The notes beneath the pieces were generated by a model that ran no database searches, was not told where the DNA came from, and saw only the letters and a program-made list of their open reading frames with translations. DNA of 64,000 bases from JANQOH01 sp965242575 (GTDB taxonomy: Bacteria > Pseudomonadota > Alphaproteobacteria > UBA7887), in assembly GCA_965242575.1 (NCBI GenBank), contig OZ251461.1, forward strand, positions 248,001 to 312,000, read 5' to 3'. The translations under genes were made by a program, and so were the position numbers. Shown here piece by piece: positions 50,065-58,659 of this stretch. Numbering within the stretch: position 1 is the first letter of the stretch; each line of letters opens with the position of its first letter.

Positions 50065-51591
50065 ATGCGCGAATTCGCGAAAGTTCTCGCGCCGGCGTTC
50101 GTCTTGGCGTTCGCCGCCGCGGGCGGCGCCGTGTCCGCCGCCGAGGGCGGCGGGGCCGATGAGCGATCGAACCGGTTCGACGCCATGGCGCGCGAATTGC
50201 TGGCGGGAATCGCAAGCCGCGGCGGCGCGGAGCCCGTTCGGGTCGCGGTCGTTCCGTTCGATCCGATGGAGACGCCGGGCGACATCCAACACGCGAAGGA
50301 GATCGCCGCAGCGCTGGAAGCCGCGCTGACGCAGGCGGCGGCGGGCGCGGCGGTGCGGGTCAAGGCCAGGACCCATCTGGCCCGGGTCTTCTCGGAAATG
50401 TGGAATTCGGGGTTCGACGAGGACCGCCGGTCGCGCGCCAGGCTGATGCTCCGCAAAGCCAAGGCATTCGACGTCATGGTGGTGGGGCGCCTCGACGACA
50501 GCGCGGACGGCGGACGACGGGTCCGGTTCCAGGCGATCGAACTGGACGGCGGCGACTCGCTCGCCACGTCCGAGAGCGCGCTCGATCCCGCGCCGTCGGC
50601 GGCGAGCGACGACGCGCAGCTCGCCGTCCGCCGCGCGGCCGGGAAGCTCGTGGACGCCGTCCCGGTCGTGTCGATCCTGTCGATCGCGGGCATGCGCTAC
50701 CGGGACACTAACCACCGGACGCAATTCGGCGATCGGTTCGAGTTCTGGCTGGCCGAGGAAATGCAGGATCTGGCTCGCGACCCGCTCAAGAATCCCAACC
50801 CGGTCGTGCGGCCGCTCGCGCTCGGCGAGGAGCGGTTGCGCGAGCTGCACGGCCGTTCGCTGCCGGACTGGAGCGGCGCGCTGTCCGCGCATCCGCCGCT
50901 GGAGCCGGGCCATTACGTGCTGTCCGGCCGGTACCGGGTGGAGCCGGACGCCATCCGTTACGACGTCGGCCTCTACACGCGCACGGGGCGGGTCGCGAGC
51001 GCGCGGGGGCGGGTTTCCCGGCGCGACGAGGAGATCGCCGGGCTCCGGGTTCGGCCGGACGAGGATTTCGGCTTTCTGACCGAGACCGACGGGCGGGACG
51101 CGTTCCGCTTCGGCCTGACCTCCAACAAGGACGGACGGTCGCCGAAATACGCAATCGGCGAGTCGATCCACCTCGTGCTGCATTCGGAGATCGACGCCTG
51201 GATATCCTGCTACCACTGGGGGCGCGGCGAGAACGGCCGCTACGCCCTGACCAGGATCCTGCCCAACGAGCACATGCGCGACGGCGGGCGGGTGGACGGA
51301 GGCCATGGCTACACCGTCCCGGGACTCGATTCGTTCGCGCGGCCGGACGACCCTTGGCCGTTCGTGTGGACGGCCGGCGGCCCGCCCAGCGAGGACCTCG
51401 TCAAATGCTTCGCCGCCGACCGCGACGTGGCGGACCTCCTGCCGGCGGACCTCGCCGGCCGGACGTTCGCGCAACTGCCGGACGGCGCGGCGGAGCGCCT
51501 CTCCGCCGCCTTCCATGCGACCGGCGCGAAGGTGGCGGAAACCAGCATGGTCGTAACCATCGTCGAAGGAGGCGGAGATGACGGAGCGTAG
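50065..51591 (+). CDS. Exported DUF4384-domain protein
   Basis: 508 residues from the ATG at 50065, with GGAGGGAG upstream and a signal peptide (VLAPAFVLAFAAAGGAVSAA). Residues about 50-190 have a FlgO/CsgG-like look (VRVAVVPFDPMETPGDIQHA, FDVMVVGRLDD), and the C-terminal part is DUF4384: YAIGESIHLVLHSEIDAWIS, GRYALTRILPNEHMRDG. DUF4384 domains occur next to or fused with caspase-like proteases and kinases. The stop overlaps the caspase gene by 14 bases. Translation from 49828 would add 79 residues and bury the signal. Confidence 0.75.
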   Translation: MREFAKVLAPAFVLAFAAAGGAVSAAEGGGADERSNRFDAMARELLAGIASRGGAEPVRVAVVPFDPMETPGDIQHAKEIAAALEAALTQAAAGAAVRVKARTHLARVFSEMWNSGFDEDRRSRARLMLRKAKAFDVMVVGRLDDSADGGRRVRFQAIELDGGDSLATSESALDPAPSAASDDAQLAVRRAAGKLVDAVPVVSILSIAGMRYRDTNHRTQFGDRFEFWLAEEMQDLARDPLKNPNPVVRPLALGEERLRELHGRSLPDWSGALSAHPPLEPGHYVLSGRYRVEPDAIRYDVGLYTRTGRVASARGRVSRRDEEIAGLRVRPDEDFGFLTETDGRDAFRFGLTSNKDGRSPKYAIGESIHLVLHSEIDAWISCYHWGRGENGRYALTRILPNEHMRDGGRVDGGHGYTVPGLDSFARPDDPWPFVWTAGGPPSEDLVKCFAADRDVADLLPADLAGRTFAQLPDGAAERLSAAFHATGAKVAETSMVVTIVEGGGDDGA

Positions 51592-53083
51592 GTGGAATTC
51601 CGGCAGGCGGCTGGCGCTGGCGGCGGCCGCCGCGGGCGTTCTGGCGCAGGCCGCGGCGGCCAACGACCCCGACGCCATCGCCGTCATCGTCGGCAACGCG
51701 GAATACAGGGAGGCCCCGTGGAACGTGCCGACCGCCGCCGCCGACGCGCGGGCGGTCGCGGAGTTCGCGAAACGCCGCCTGGGTTTCGACGAGGACCGCG
51801 TTTACGTCGTGGACGATGCGACGGGAACCGACCTGTCCACCTGGTTCGGAACCCGCGACCGTCCCAAGGGCAAGCTCCACGACCTGGTGCGGGCGGGCCG
51901 TTCGGACGTCCTGGTGTTCTACGCCGGGCACGGCATGCCGGACGTCGACAGCAAGAGAGGCTACCTGCTCCCGACCGACGCCGACCCCGACCGCATCGCG
52001 TTCGGCGGCTACGAGATCGACCTGCTGTTGAAGAACCTGGAGGCGCTGCCGGCGCGCTCGGTCCTCGTCGCGCTGGACGCGTGTTTCTCCGGGCTGGTGG
52101 AAGGCGGTTCGCTCACCGGCGGGCGGGGCGTGATAGAGATCTCGCCGAAGCCGGTCCGGCGCGCGCGGATGGCGGTGCTGACCGCGGCCAGCGGCCGCCA
52201 GGTCGCCTACACCGATCCGGATTCCGGGCATGGCGTGTTCACGGAGCAGCTGCTGGCCGGCCTGGGCGGCGCGGCGGACCGCGGCGGCGACGGGGAGGTC
52301 ACGCTCGACGAGCTCGAAACCTGGATCGTGCCCGCGGTTTTCCGCCGGGTTCGGGAAATCAACGGCAGGGAGCAGACGCCGACGGTCGACGGGGACGGCG
52401 CCATGGTGCTGGCGGCGCTGCCGCCGGACACGCTGACGATACGCGCGGCGCAGCCCGGCGCGCGGGTTCGCGTCGACGGAGCCGCCTACCGCGCCGGCAT
52501 GCCGTTGGGCCGGGGCGAGCACGAAGTGACGGTCGAGGCGCAAGGGTACGAGCCGTTCCGGCGGGCGCTCGCCGTCGACGGCCCGACGGAATACCGGATC
52601 GACCTGTGCCGCATGGACTCGCGCATGGAGCGAATCTGCGAGGACAAGGAGGTCGTGAGATACAGAACTGAAACCGTGAAGAAAACCGACGAAGTCTCTG
52701 CGTGGGAAAGGCAGCGGGTCAACGACATCGCACGGATGCATATGTCCCAGGCCCGACTTAGCGGATGGTCGCATTCCTATGTGATCTCCACGCTGTTTTG
52801 CGGCGCCCCCGCGCCGGGTGTCTATGACCCGATGTGGGAGGCGCTGATGAGAGGGCTGGAGGAGGAATGCGACGACCTGGACGGTCGTTTGCGGCGCAAG
52901 ACCGTGGACATAGCGGGCTGCGATTGCGAATATGACTTCTCCTACTGCGAAGCGGAAGTGACGGCCGAATGCACTTACGAAGACTTGGTGGAGGTCCCCT
53001 ACCCGGACATCCGGCAGGTCTGCCGCGACGAACCGCGCGGGGAGAAGGTCTGCCCGACCCCGATCGTCGAACGGCTGCGGTAG
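51578..53083 (+). CDS. Exported caspase-like (peptidase C14) protein with PEGA-like domain
   Basis: A 501-residue protein with signal peptide (LALAAAAAGVLAQAAAAN). Caspase fold residues 32-240: DAIAVIVGNAEYREAPWNVP, catalytic His118 in VFYAGHGMP, catalytic Cys169 in LVALDACFSG. Residues about 290-335 are a PEGA-like beta domain (ARVRVDGAAYRAGMPLGRGE). The last 150 residues are Cys-rich (CDCEYDFSYCEAEVTAECTY) and have lower GC, unlike the rest. The signal puts it outside the cytoplasm, unlike most bacterial defence caspases. Coupled to the DUF4384 gene by overlap. Confidence 0.85.
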   Translation: MTERRWNSGRRLALAAAAAGVLAQAAAANDPDAIAVIVGNAEYREAPWNVPTAAADARAVAEFAKRRLGFDEDRVYVVDDATGTDLSTWFGTRDRPKGKLHDLVRAGRSDVLVFYAGHGMPDVDSKRGYLLPTDADPDRIAFGGYEIDLLLKNLEALPARSVLVALDACFSGLVEGGSLTGGRGVIEISPKPVRRARMAVLTAASGRQVAYTDPDSGHGVFTEQLLAGLGGAADRGGDGEVTLDELETWIVPAVFRRVREINGREQTPTVDGDGAMVLAALPPDTLTIRAAQPGARVRVDGAAYRAGMPLGRGEHEVTVEAQGYEPFRRALAVDGPTEYRIDLCRMDSRMERICEDKEVVRYRTETVKKTDEVSAWERQRVNDIARMHMSQARLSGWSHSYVISTLFCGAPAPGVYDPMWEALMRGLEEECDDLDGRLRRKTVDIAGCDCEYDFSYCEAEVTAECTYEDLVEVPYPDIRQVCRDEPRGEKVCPTPIVERLR

Positions 53084-53202
53084 GCCGGGCGGCGGCGCGC
53101 CTTCGCGCTCCTCCCCGCGCCGCCGCGCTTGCATTCGGGGGATGGCGGCGCCAGACTGGGCGGGCGCGCCGAGCGCCCCGCCGTCCCGAGGAGGCCGACA
53201 CC

Positions 53203-54249
53203 ATGCACCCCCGATCCCGCGCCCGGCCGTTCGCCGCCGTCCGCCTCGCGCTTCTCCTCCTCGCCGTGTCGGCGCCGGTCGCGCCGGCGGGGCTGGCGCA
53301 GGACGAAGGCGACGTCATGCGCATATTCGAACGGGCCGAACGGCAGGTGCGGCGGCTCAACGAAACCTCGTCGCTCGCGCGCAACCAGATGGTCGCGACG
53401 CGGGACGCGGTCGCCCGCTTCACCGCCGCCGACAGCCCCGCCGCCATCGAGGCGGCCACCGAGGGCGCCCTCGCCGAATTCCGCAAGACCGAGAACGTGC
53501 TGGAGAACCTGGCCGGCGTCCTCCGCGGCCTGTCCGAGTCGTTCTCGGGGCTGGACGCGGTCGCCGATTCGGTCGAGGGCGCGCGGCAGCTCGAGGCGCT
53601 GGACGCCGCGGTCGACAACGCCGACGCGGTGTTCTCCCGCCTGGCGGAGGGCGGCGGCCTCGAGGGGGCGGAGGCGCAATTGTCGGGGCAGCAGCTCAAC
53701 CTGGTCCGCGCCCGGCTCGAATCCGACCGCCGCGAGCGCCTGCGGGCCGAGGCCGACCGCCGCCGCGCCAACGCCGAGCGCAGCGCCACCAACGTCGAGC
53801 GCCTGGGCGAGGTCCTCGCGCGGCTGTCGGTCCTCGCCGAACTCGTCGAGGTCAGGAACTCGGTCAACCGCGAACTGGTGCTGGCCCTGGCGCTCCGCAA
53901 CGCGCCCAACCTCGAGAAGAAGGAGGCGCTGACCACCATCATCGGCGAATTCGGCGCCCCCGACGAAATGGTCGCCCGAATCGAGGACCTGTCGACCGCC
54001 ATGACCGAGGCGACGGTGAGCCTTATCGGCGACCTCGTCGCCGGCGGCGCGGGGTTCCCGGACTTCACCCCCGAGGAGGTCGACACGGCGCTCAACATGC
54101 TGAACCGCGCCCGGGAGATCACCTGCGAGCAATGCACCGACGGGATCGACAACGACCTGGACGGCCTGGTCGACGCCGCCGAGGGCCCGGGCTGCCTGCT
54201 TTGGATCGAAACGGACCCGACCTGCACGGCGGCCAACACGGGCCGGTGA
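53203..54249 (+). CDS. Secreted helical protein with C-terminal Cys/Ca-binding motif
   Basis: A 348-residue protein: signal LALLLLAVSAPVAPAGLAQ, a long alpha-helical, coiled-coil-rich body (RIFERAERQVRRLNETSSLA, LVRARLESDRRERLRAEADR) and the ending CEQCTDGIDNDLDGLVDAAE with GPGC. DGIDNDLDGLVD is a common secreted Asp-rich loop (DGxDNDxDGxxD) thought to bind calcium. No family is recognised for the helical part. GAGGAG lies 14 bases before the ATG. Confidence 0.7.
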   Translation: MHPRSRARPFAAVRLALLLLAVSAPVAPAGLAQDEGDVMRIFERAERQVRRLNETSSLARNQMVATRDAVARFTAADSPAAIEAATEGALAEFRKTENVLENLAGVLRGLSESFSGLDAVADSVEGARQLEALDAAVDNADAVFSRLAEGGGLEGAEAQLSGQQLNLVRARLESDRRERLRAEADRRRANAERSATNVERLGEVLARLSVLAELVEVRNSVNRELVLALALRNAPNLEKKEALTTIIGEFGAPDEMVARIEDLSTAMTEATVSLIGDLVAGGAGFPDFTPEEVDTALNMLNRAREITCEQCTDGIDNDLDGLVDAAEGPGCLLWIETDPTCTAANTGR

Positions 54250-54279
54250 CGCGGCGCGAAACACCAGGAGGGGCTTGAC

Positions 54280-55722
54280 ATGACCCAGCGAACCCGGCTC
54301 GCGAGGGCCGCCGGGGCGGCGTTGTCGGCGGCGCTGCTGGCCGGCTGCGCCGAGGTCGGCGGCATGATGGACGCGGGGCCGCTCGAATACGCCTTCGACG
54401 AACCCGCCTCCGGCCCGCGCGCCGGGCGCGACCGCATCCGCGGCATCGACGAAATCCTGCGCGGCGCGGCCTGCCGGTCCGCCGGCAACGCCGGGGCCTG
54501 CGGGCGCTACGCCATGGAGGCGGGGCTGATCTACGCGCTCGTCGAGCGCCAGGAGATCGAGGGCGACAACATGCTGCGCCGCGCCTACGACTTCCAGGCG
54601 ACCTGCGACCTGCGCATCCTGCGGGCGAACGCGGTCGCCAAGGCGGCGCGGCGGCGCGGCGAACTGTCCGAGGCCGTCGCGCTCATGGCCGGCGCCGGCG
54701 GACGCTGCGACGGCACCGCCGCCCGCTACTACGCGGCGAAGCTCGACATCCTCTCCGACGACGAGAACCGCGTCCGCGCGGGCCGCGCCCGGCTCGCCGA
54801 ACTGTCCGCCTACAGCCTGGGCAACAGCGGCGTCGCGGCCGAGGACGTCTTTACCCTCGGCGTCTATTCGTTCGTGTCGAACGCCGAGTTCGCCGAGGCG
54901 AAGCGGCTGCTGCGCGAGGCCGCCGATCGCGGAGTCGAGGTTTCGCCCCGCCTCCAGGCGCTGGCGCTCATCGGCGGCGGGGGGGACGGGTTCGCCCTGC
55001 CGCCCGGCGCGGCCGTCCGGGCCCGCGCCTATATCGACCGCCGGGTGGAGGAATACCGCTTCGGCGCGGCGGTCGACGACTTCGTGCGCGCCGCCGGGCG
55101 CATCGACGGCATCGCCGCCGCGCCGTGGGAGGAGGTCGAGGCGCGCATGGCCGCCGACCCCAACCTGACCGAATCGCAGCGCGCCATCGTCCGCATGCGC
55201 GTCGCCGACGAATTCGCCCGGCTCGGCGACGAGATCGCCGCCATCGACGAGGCGCGGACCCGGCTGGCGGCCTACGGCCCCGGCCTCGCGGCCGCCGAGA
55301 AGCGGTTCGTGACCGCCGCCGTGGCGGCCGCCTTCGGCGCCGGCGGCGCCGAGGAGCTCGACCGCTCCCGCGGGGAGTACATGGCCGAACTGCGCCGCCT
55401 GTCCGGCGCGCTGGAGCGGATCAACGGCGCCATCGGCGACATGGGCGGGATGCAGGAGCTGCACGCCATGCTCGCCGACCCCGACGCATACCTGCGCGCC
55501 GCCGACGCGGCCGAGGCGCTCGCCGCCGACGCCGCGCGGCTCGCCGACGACGACGCGGACGCGGCGGTCCTGCGCGGCTTCGCCGCCGCGGTCAGCCGCA
55601 CCCTGTCGCCGGAGGAGTTCTTCCGCGCCTGGGAGGTGGACCTGGACGCGCTCGGCTTCGAGTCCGAGCCGGTGGTGCGGAACGTCCGCCGGGTGATGGC
55701 GCTGGCCGGCGGATCGGTCTGA
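54280..55722 (+). CDS. Lipoprotein with helical repeats, function unknown
   Basis: A 480-residue lipoprotein: AAGAALSAALLAGC is the lipobox signal. The mature part is helical and Ala-rich, with Sel1/TPR-like pairs (GRYAMEAGLIYALVERQEIE, AAEDVFTLGVYSFVSNAEFA, EAKRLLREAADRGVEVS). The middle LSAYSLGNSGVAAED and end ALGFESEPVVRNVRRVMA are unlike any family I know. AGGAGG precedes the ATG. It lies between the secreted helical protein and the TolQ-like gene, as a likely outer-membrane-anchored part of the same system. Confidence 0.65.
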   Translation: MTQRTRLARAAGAALSAALLAGCAEVGGMMDAGPLEYAFDEPASGPRAGRDRIRGIDEILRGAACRSAGNAGACGRYAMEAGLIYALVERQEIEGDNMLRRAYDFQATCDLRILRANAVAKAARRRGELSEAVALMAGAGGRCDGTAARYYAAKLDILSDDENRVRAGRARLAELSAYSLGNSGVAAEDVFTLGVYSFVSNAEFAEAKRLLREAADRGVEVSPRLQALALIGGGGDGFALPPGAAVRARAYIDRRVEEYRFGAAVDDFVRAAGRIDGIAAAPWEEVEARMAADPNLTESQRAIVRMRVADEFARLGDEIAAIDEARTRLAAYGPGLAAAEKRFVTAAVAAAFGAGGAEELDRSRGEYMAELRRLSGALERINGAIGDMGGMQELHAMLADPDAYLRAADAAEALAADAARLADDDADAAVLRGFAAAVSRTLSPEEFFRAWEVDLDALGFESEPVVRNVRRVMALAGGSV

Positions 55723-55762
55723 CCGCCGCCCGCCGGGGCGCGCGGGCGCGCGGCGGGGCGGC

Positions 55763-56500
55763 GTGCCGGAATTCGCGGCGGGCTTCGCCGAGGTGGGCCG
55801 GGGGATCGGCCCGTATTTCGGCGCCGCGTTCCTGGCCATCGTCTTCGCCTGGATCCAGTTCCTCGTCCGCTGGCGCGACGAACGGCGCGAACTGGGGCTG
55901 CCGTTCGCCGGCCTCGCGGCGCTGCTCGACGAGATCGAGCGGCCCGGCGGCGCGCTGCACGCCGCCCTCGCCGACCGCTTCGGCGGCCGCGCCGCCGCCG
56001 CCTTCGCCGACCGCGCCGCGTTCGACGCCTGGTTCGCCGCGCGCATCGGCGCCCGCCGCGGCGGGTTGTTCGCCGATTACCTCTGGGAGGCCCTCGACAC
56101 CCCCCGCGCGCGGCTGCGCGCCGACGACAACCGCGTGGCGCTGACCGCCGTCCGCAACCGCCTCAAGCGCTACCGCTACCACCGCTGGCTCAACCTGGGC
56201 CTCGCCAACCTGTCGATAAGCCTGGGCATACTCGGCACGGTGACCGGCCTGTGGGCGGGCTTCGAGGGGGTGGACTTCGCCGCCGGCGACGTCGCCGCGA
56301 CGATGGAGGGGGTGATGGCCGCGCTCTCCCGCGCGCTCTACACCACCGCCGCCGGCGTGCTGCTGTCGATGCCCATCCTCGTCTCCGGGTTGCGGATGGA
56401 GGGCCAGCTGGAGGAAATGTTCGGGATGGCCTGGGAGGCGCACAACGCGCTTCTGGCGACGCTGCGGCAGTTGGAGGACGCGGGCGATGGCGCCGGATGA
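55763..56500 (+). CDS. MotA/TolQ/ExbB-family proton-channel protein
   Basis: A 245-residue protein starting with GTG. TM1 about 15-35 (YFGAAFLAIVFAWIQFLVRW), a cytoplasmic domain of 100 residues, then the conserved MotA_ExbB region: NLSISLGILGTVTGLWAGFE, MEGVMAALSRALYTTAAGVL and LSMPILVSG. Gly-Thr-Val-Thr-Gly-Leu is the TolQ/ExbB signature of the channel-lining helix. With the next gene it would form a 5:2 proton-driven motor in the inner membrane. Overlaps the next gene by 14 bases. Confidence 0.85.
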   Translation: MPEFAAGFAEVGRGIGPYFGAAFLAIVFAWIQFLVRWRDERRELGLPFAGLAALLDEIERPGGALHAALADRFGGRAAAAFADRAAFDAWFAARIGARRGGLFADYLWEALDTPRARLRADDNRVALTAVRNRLKRYRYHRWLNLGLANLSISLGILGTVTGLWAGFEGVDFAAGDVAATMEGVMAALSRALYTTAAGVLLSMPILVSGLRMEGQLEEMFGMAWEAHNALLATLRQLEDAGDGAG

Positions 56501-56990
56501 CGAGCCGGACTTTTCGGGCGGCGAAAGCCTCGGCGGCGGCGGCGCCGACCGGGCGCTGAACGACGTCGGCCTGTCGATAGGCTTGGCGATGCTGGTCCTG
56601 CTGGTCGTCGTGGTGTCGTCGATGACGGCGCTGCGCGACATCGCCGTGAACCTGCCGGAGGCCGCGCCGGCGCCCGCGGACGAAGCCGCCGCGCGGCCGC
56701 CGCCGACCGTCGCGGTGAGCCTGGAGGCGGACGCGGACGGAAACCTGCGCGCCGTCCGGGCGGACGGCGCGCCGCTCGATCTCGCGGCGCCGCTGGCGCC
56801 CCGCCTCGCCGCGCAATACGGCGCCGAACTCGCGGGCGCGGACGCGGTGGCGCTGCGCGTGCGCGCCGACGGCGCCCTGTCGCACGCGGCCGTCTCCGAG
56901 GCCGTGTTCGCGCTGGCGGCGGCGCTGCGCGCCCTCGGCGGCGGGGATCGCAAGGTCTCCGTCCGTTACGTTGCCCGCGAAGCGGACTAG
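56487..56990 (+). CDS. TolR/ExbD-like protein
   Basis: A 167-residue protein: short N-terminus, one membrane helix (GLSIGLAMLVLLVVVVSSMT), a Pro/Ala linker and a periplasmic domain (TVAVSLEADADGNLRAVRAD, VALRVRADGALSHAAVSEAV). Its place after the TolQ-like gene and its layout fit ExbD/TolR. The family helix should carry a proton-relay Asp; here ALNDVGLSIG has an Asp at the N-terminal entry of the helix, in the right place. The periplasmic part ends KVSVRYVAREAD. Confidence 0.75.
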   Translation: MAPDDEPDFSGGESLGGGGADRALNDVGLSIGLAMLVLLVVVVSSMTALRDIAVNLPEAAPAPADEAAARPPPTVAVSLEADADGNLRAVRADGAPLDLAAPLAPRLAAQYGAELAGADAVALRVRADGALSHAAVSEAVFALAAALRALGGGDRKVSVRYVAREAD

Positions 56991-58659
56991 CGGCGCGCGC
57001 GCGGCGCCGCGCCGCGGGCTGTCCTGGCGGCAGGCGGCGACGGCGCTGCTGGCGACGGCGGCGCTGGTGGCCGCGCTGCTGCTGTTGATGACCCGCCTGA
57101 CCGGCGCGCCCGGCCGCTCCGGACCGCCGGACGCGGAGACGGTCGCGGTCGAGATCGATCCCGCGCCCGCAGCCCCCCCGCCCGCCGAGGCGCCGCCCGC
57201 CGAAACGCCGGAGGAGCCCGAACCGGCCGAGCCCGAACCCGCCGAAGCGCCCGACGCGCCGGAGCCGGAGCCCGCCGACCCCCCGCCCGCCGAGGCGCCG
57301 CCCACCGAAACGCCGGCCGAGCCCGAACCGGCCGAGCCCGAACCCGCCGAGGCGCCCGACGCGCCGGAGCCCGCGCCCGCCGACCCTCCGCCCGCCGAGG
57401 CGCCGCCCACCGAAACGCCGGCCAAGCCCGAACCCGCCGAGCCCGAACCGGACGAGGCGCCCGACGCGCCGGAGCCCGCGCCCGCCGACCCTCCGCCCGC
57501 CGAGGCGCCGCCCACCGAAACGCCGGACGAGCCCGAACCCGCCGAAGCGCCCGACGCGCCGGAGCCGGAGCCCGCCGACCCCCCGCCCGCCGAGGCGCCG
57601 CCCACCGAAACGCCGGACGAGCTCGAACCGGACGAGCCCGAGCCCGCCGAAGCGCCCGACGCGCCGGAGCCGGAGCCCGCTGACCTCCCGCCCGCCGAGC
57701 CTCCGGCCGAGGCCGAGGCGCCGGCGCGGGCCGAGGCGCTGGCCGCGCTGGGCGAAAGGCTGGATGCGCGCCTCGCCGGGCTGGCGGCGGCGGTGGAGGC
57801 GATGGAGGCGCGCGCCGTCGATTCCGATCCCGATGCGCTGGCGTCCCGAATGGCGGCGGCGATGGTGGACGGCCTGGACGCCGGCGCGCGCGCGCGCGAG
57901 GCCGCCGCCGACCGCGCCGAGGCCGGCGCGCTCGCGGCGCCGGAGCCGCTGAGCGCCGCGCTGGCCGAGGACGAGGCGCGCCAGCAGGAGGCCGCCGAAA
58001 CGCTCGACGGCGAGTTCCGCGCCTTGCGCGCCCGGCTCGCCGCCCGCCCGCCGCCCGCCGGCGCCGCGGAAACCCGCGTCGGGGGCGTCGTCGTCGAGCA
58101 CCGCGCGCCGGCGGCGGTGGACGCGGAGCAGGCCCGGCGCATCCTCGGCGCGGTCCGCGAGGGCGAGGCCGTGTTCATCCGCTCGCTGCGCTGGAACGGC
58201 CAGGCGAAGGCCACCCGCGACCTGTGGATCGCCATGGGCGCGACCTACGCGCTGCTGCCGCCGCGCGGGTCGTGGGAGCCGGTGCACCGCGTCGCCGGGC
58301 CGCTGGACGCCGGCGCCGGACTCGCCGGCGTCGACCAGGACGACTTCTTCTCCGCGTTCTCGAACCGCTACACCTTCCTCACTTCGGGCGACGACGCCGA
58401 GGCCGTGCGCGCGGTGGAGGCGCGGTTGCTGCGCCGCTGCGGCGCCTGCGCCGGCTACCGGCTGGCGCTGGTGTGGAATTGGGAGACGCTGGCGCTTATC
58501 CTGTCCGAGGCGCGGGCGCTGGCGCGCGAGAAGGGGCTGGAGCTGCCGCGCGACGTAAAGACCGTCGAATGGCTGGCGCGCCCCGGCTCGGGCGCCGGAC
58601 GGGCCCGCGTCGACGTAACCAGGCTCGTCGGAAGGGACGGAACCGTTCATGCGCGCTGA
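56971..58659 (+). CDS. TonB/TolA-like membrane protein with long Pro/Glu repeats
   Basis: A 562-residue protein (TTG start) with a basic N-terminus, one membrane helix (ATALLATAALVAALLLLMTR), a Pro/Glu/Ala-rich extended region (residues 69-238) of five repeats, a coiled-coil-like part (residues 240-360) and a globular C-terminal domain (ILGAVREGEAVFIRSLRWNG, ATRDLWIAMGATYALLPPRG, YRLALVWNWETLALILSEAR). Position and layout match TonB/TolA, the third part of ExbBD- or TolQR-driven systems, but the C-terminal domain is not the TonB fold I know. Overlaps both neighbours. Confidence 0.65.
   Translation: MPAKRTSGARAAPRRGLSWRQAATALLATAALVAALLLLMTRLTGAPGRSGPPDAETVAVEIDPAPAAPPPAEAPPAETPEEPEPAEPEPAEAPDAPEPEPADPPPAEAPPTETPAEPEPAEPEPAEAPDAPEPAPADPPPAEAPPTETPAKPEPAEPEPDEAPDAPEPAPADPPPAEAPPTETPDEPEPAEAPDAPEPEPADPPPAEAPPTETPDELEPDEPEPAEAPDAPEPEPADLPPAEPPAEAEAPARAEALAALGERLDARLAGLAAAVEAMEARAVDSDPDALASRMAAAMVDGLDAGARAREAAADRAEAGALAAPEPLSAALAEDEARQQEAAETLDGEFRALRARLAARPPPAGAAETRVGGVVVEHRAPAAVDAEQARRILGAVREGEAVFIRSLRWNGQAKATRDLWIAMGATYALLPPRGSWEPVHRVAGPLDAGAGLAGVDQDDFFSAFSNRYTFLTSGDDAEAVRAVEARLLRRCGACAGYRLALVWNWETLALILSEARALAREKGLELPRDVKTVEWLARPGSGAGRARVDVTRLVGRDGTVHAR
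57175..57684 (+). repeat. 105-bp coding repeats (35-residue Pro/Glu unit)
   Basis: Five units starting PPPAEAPPTETP and ending DAPEPEPAD; four are 105 bp and the fourth is 90 bp, lacking one EPEPA-like block. The near-identical DNA could change copy number and so the periplasmic reach of the protein. Confidence 0.8.
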
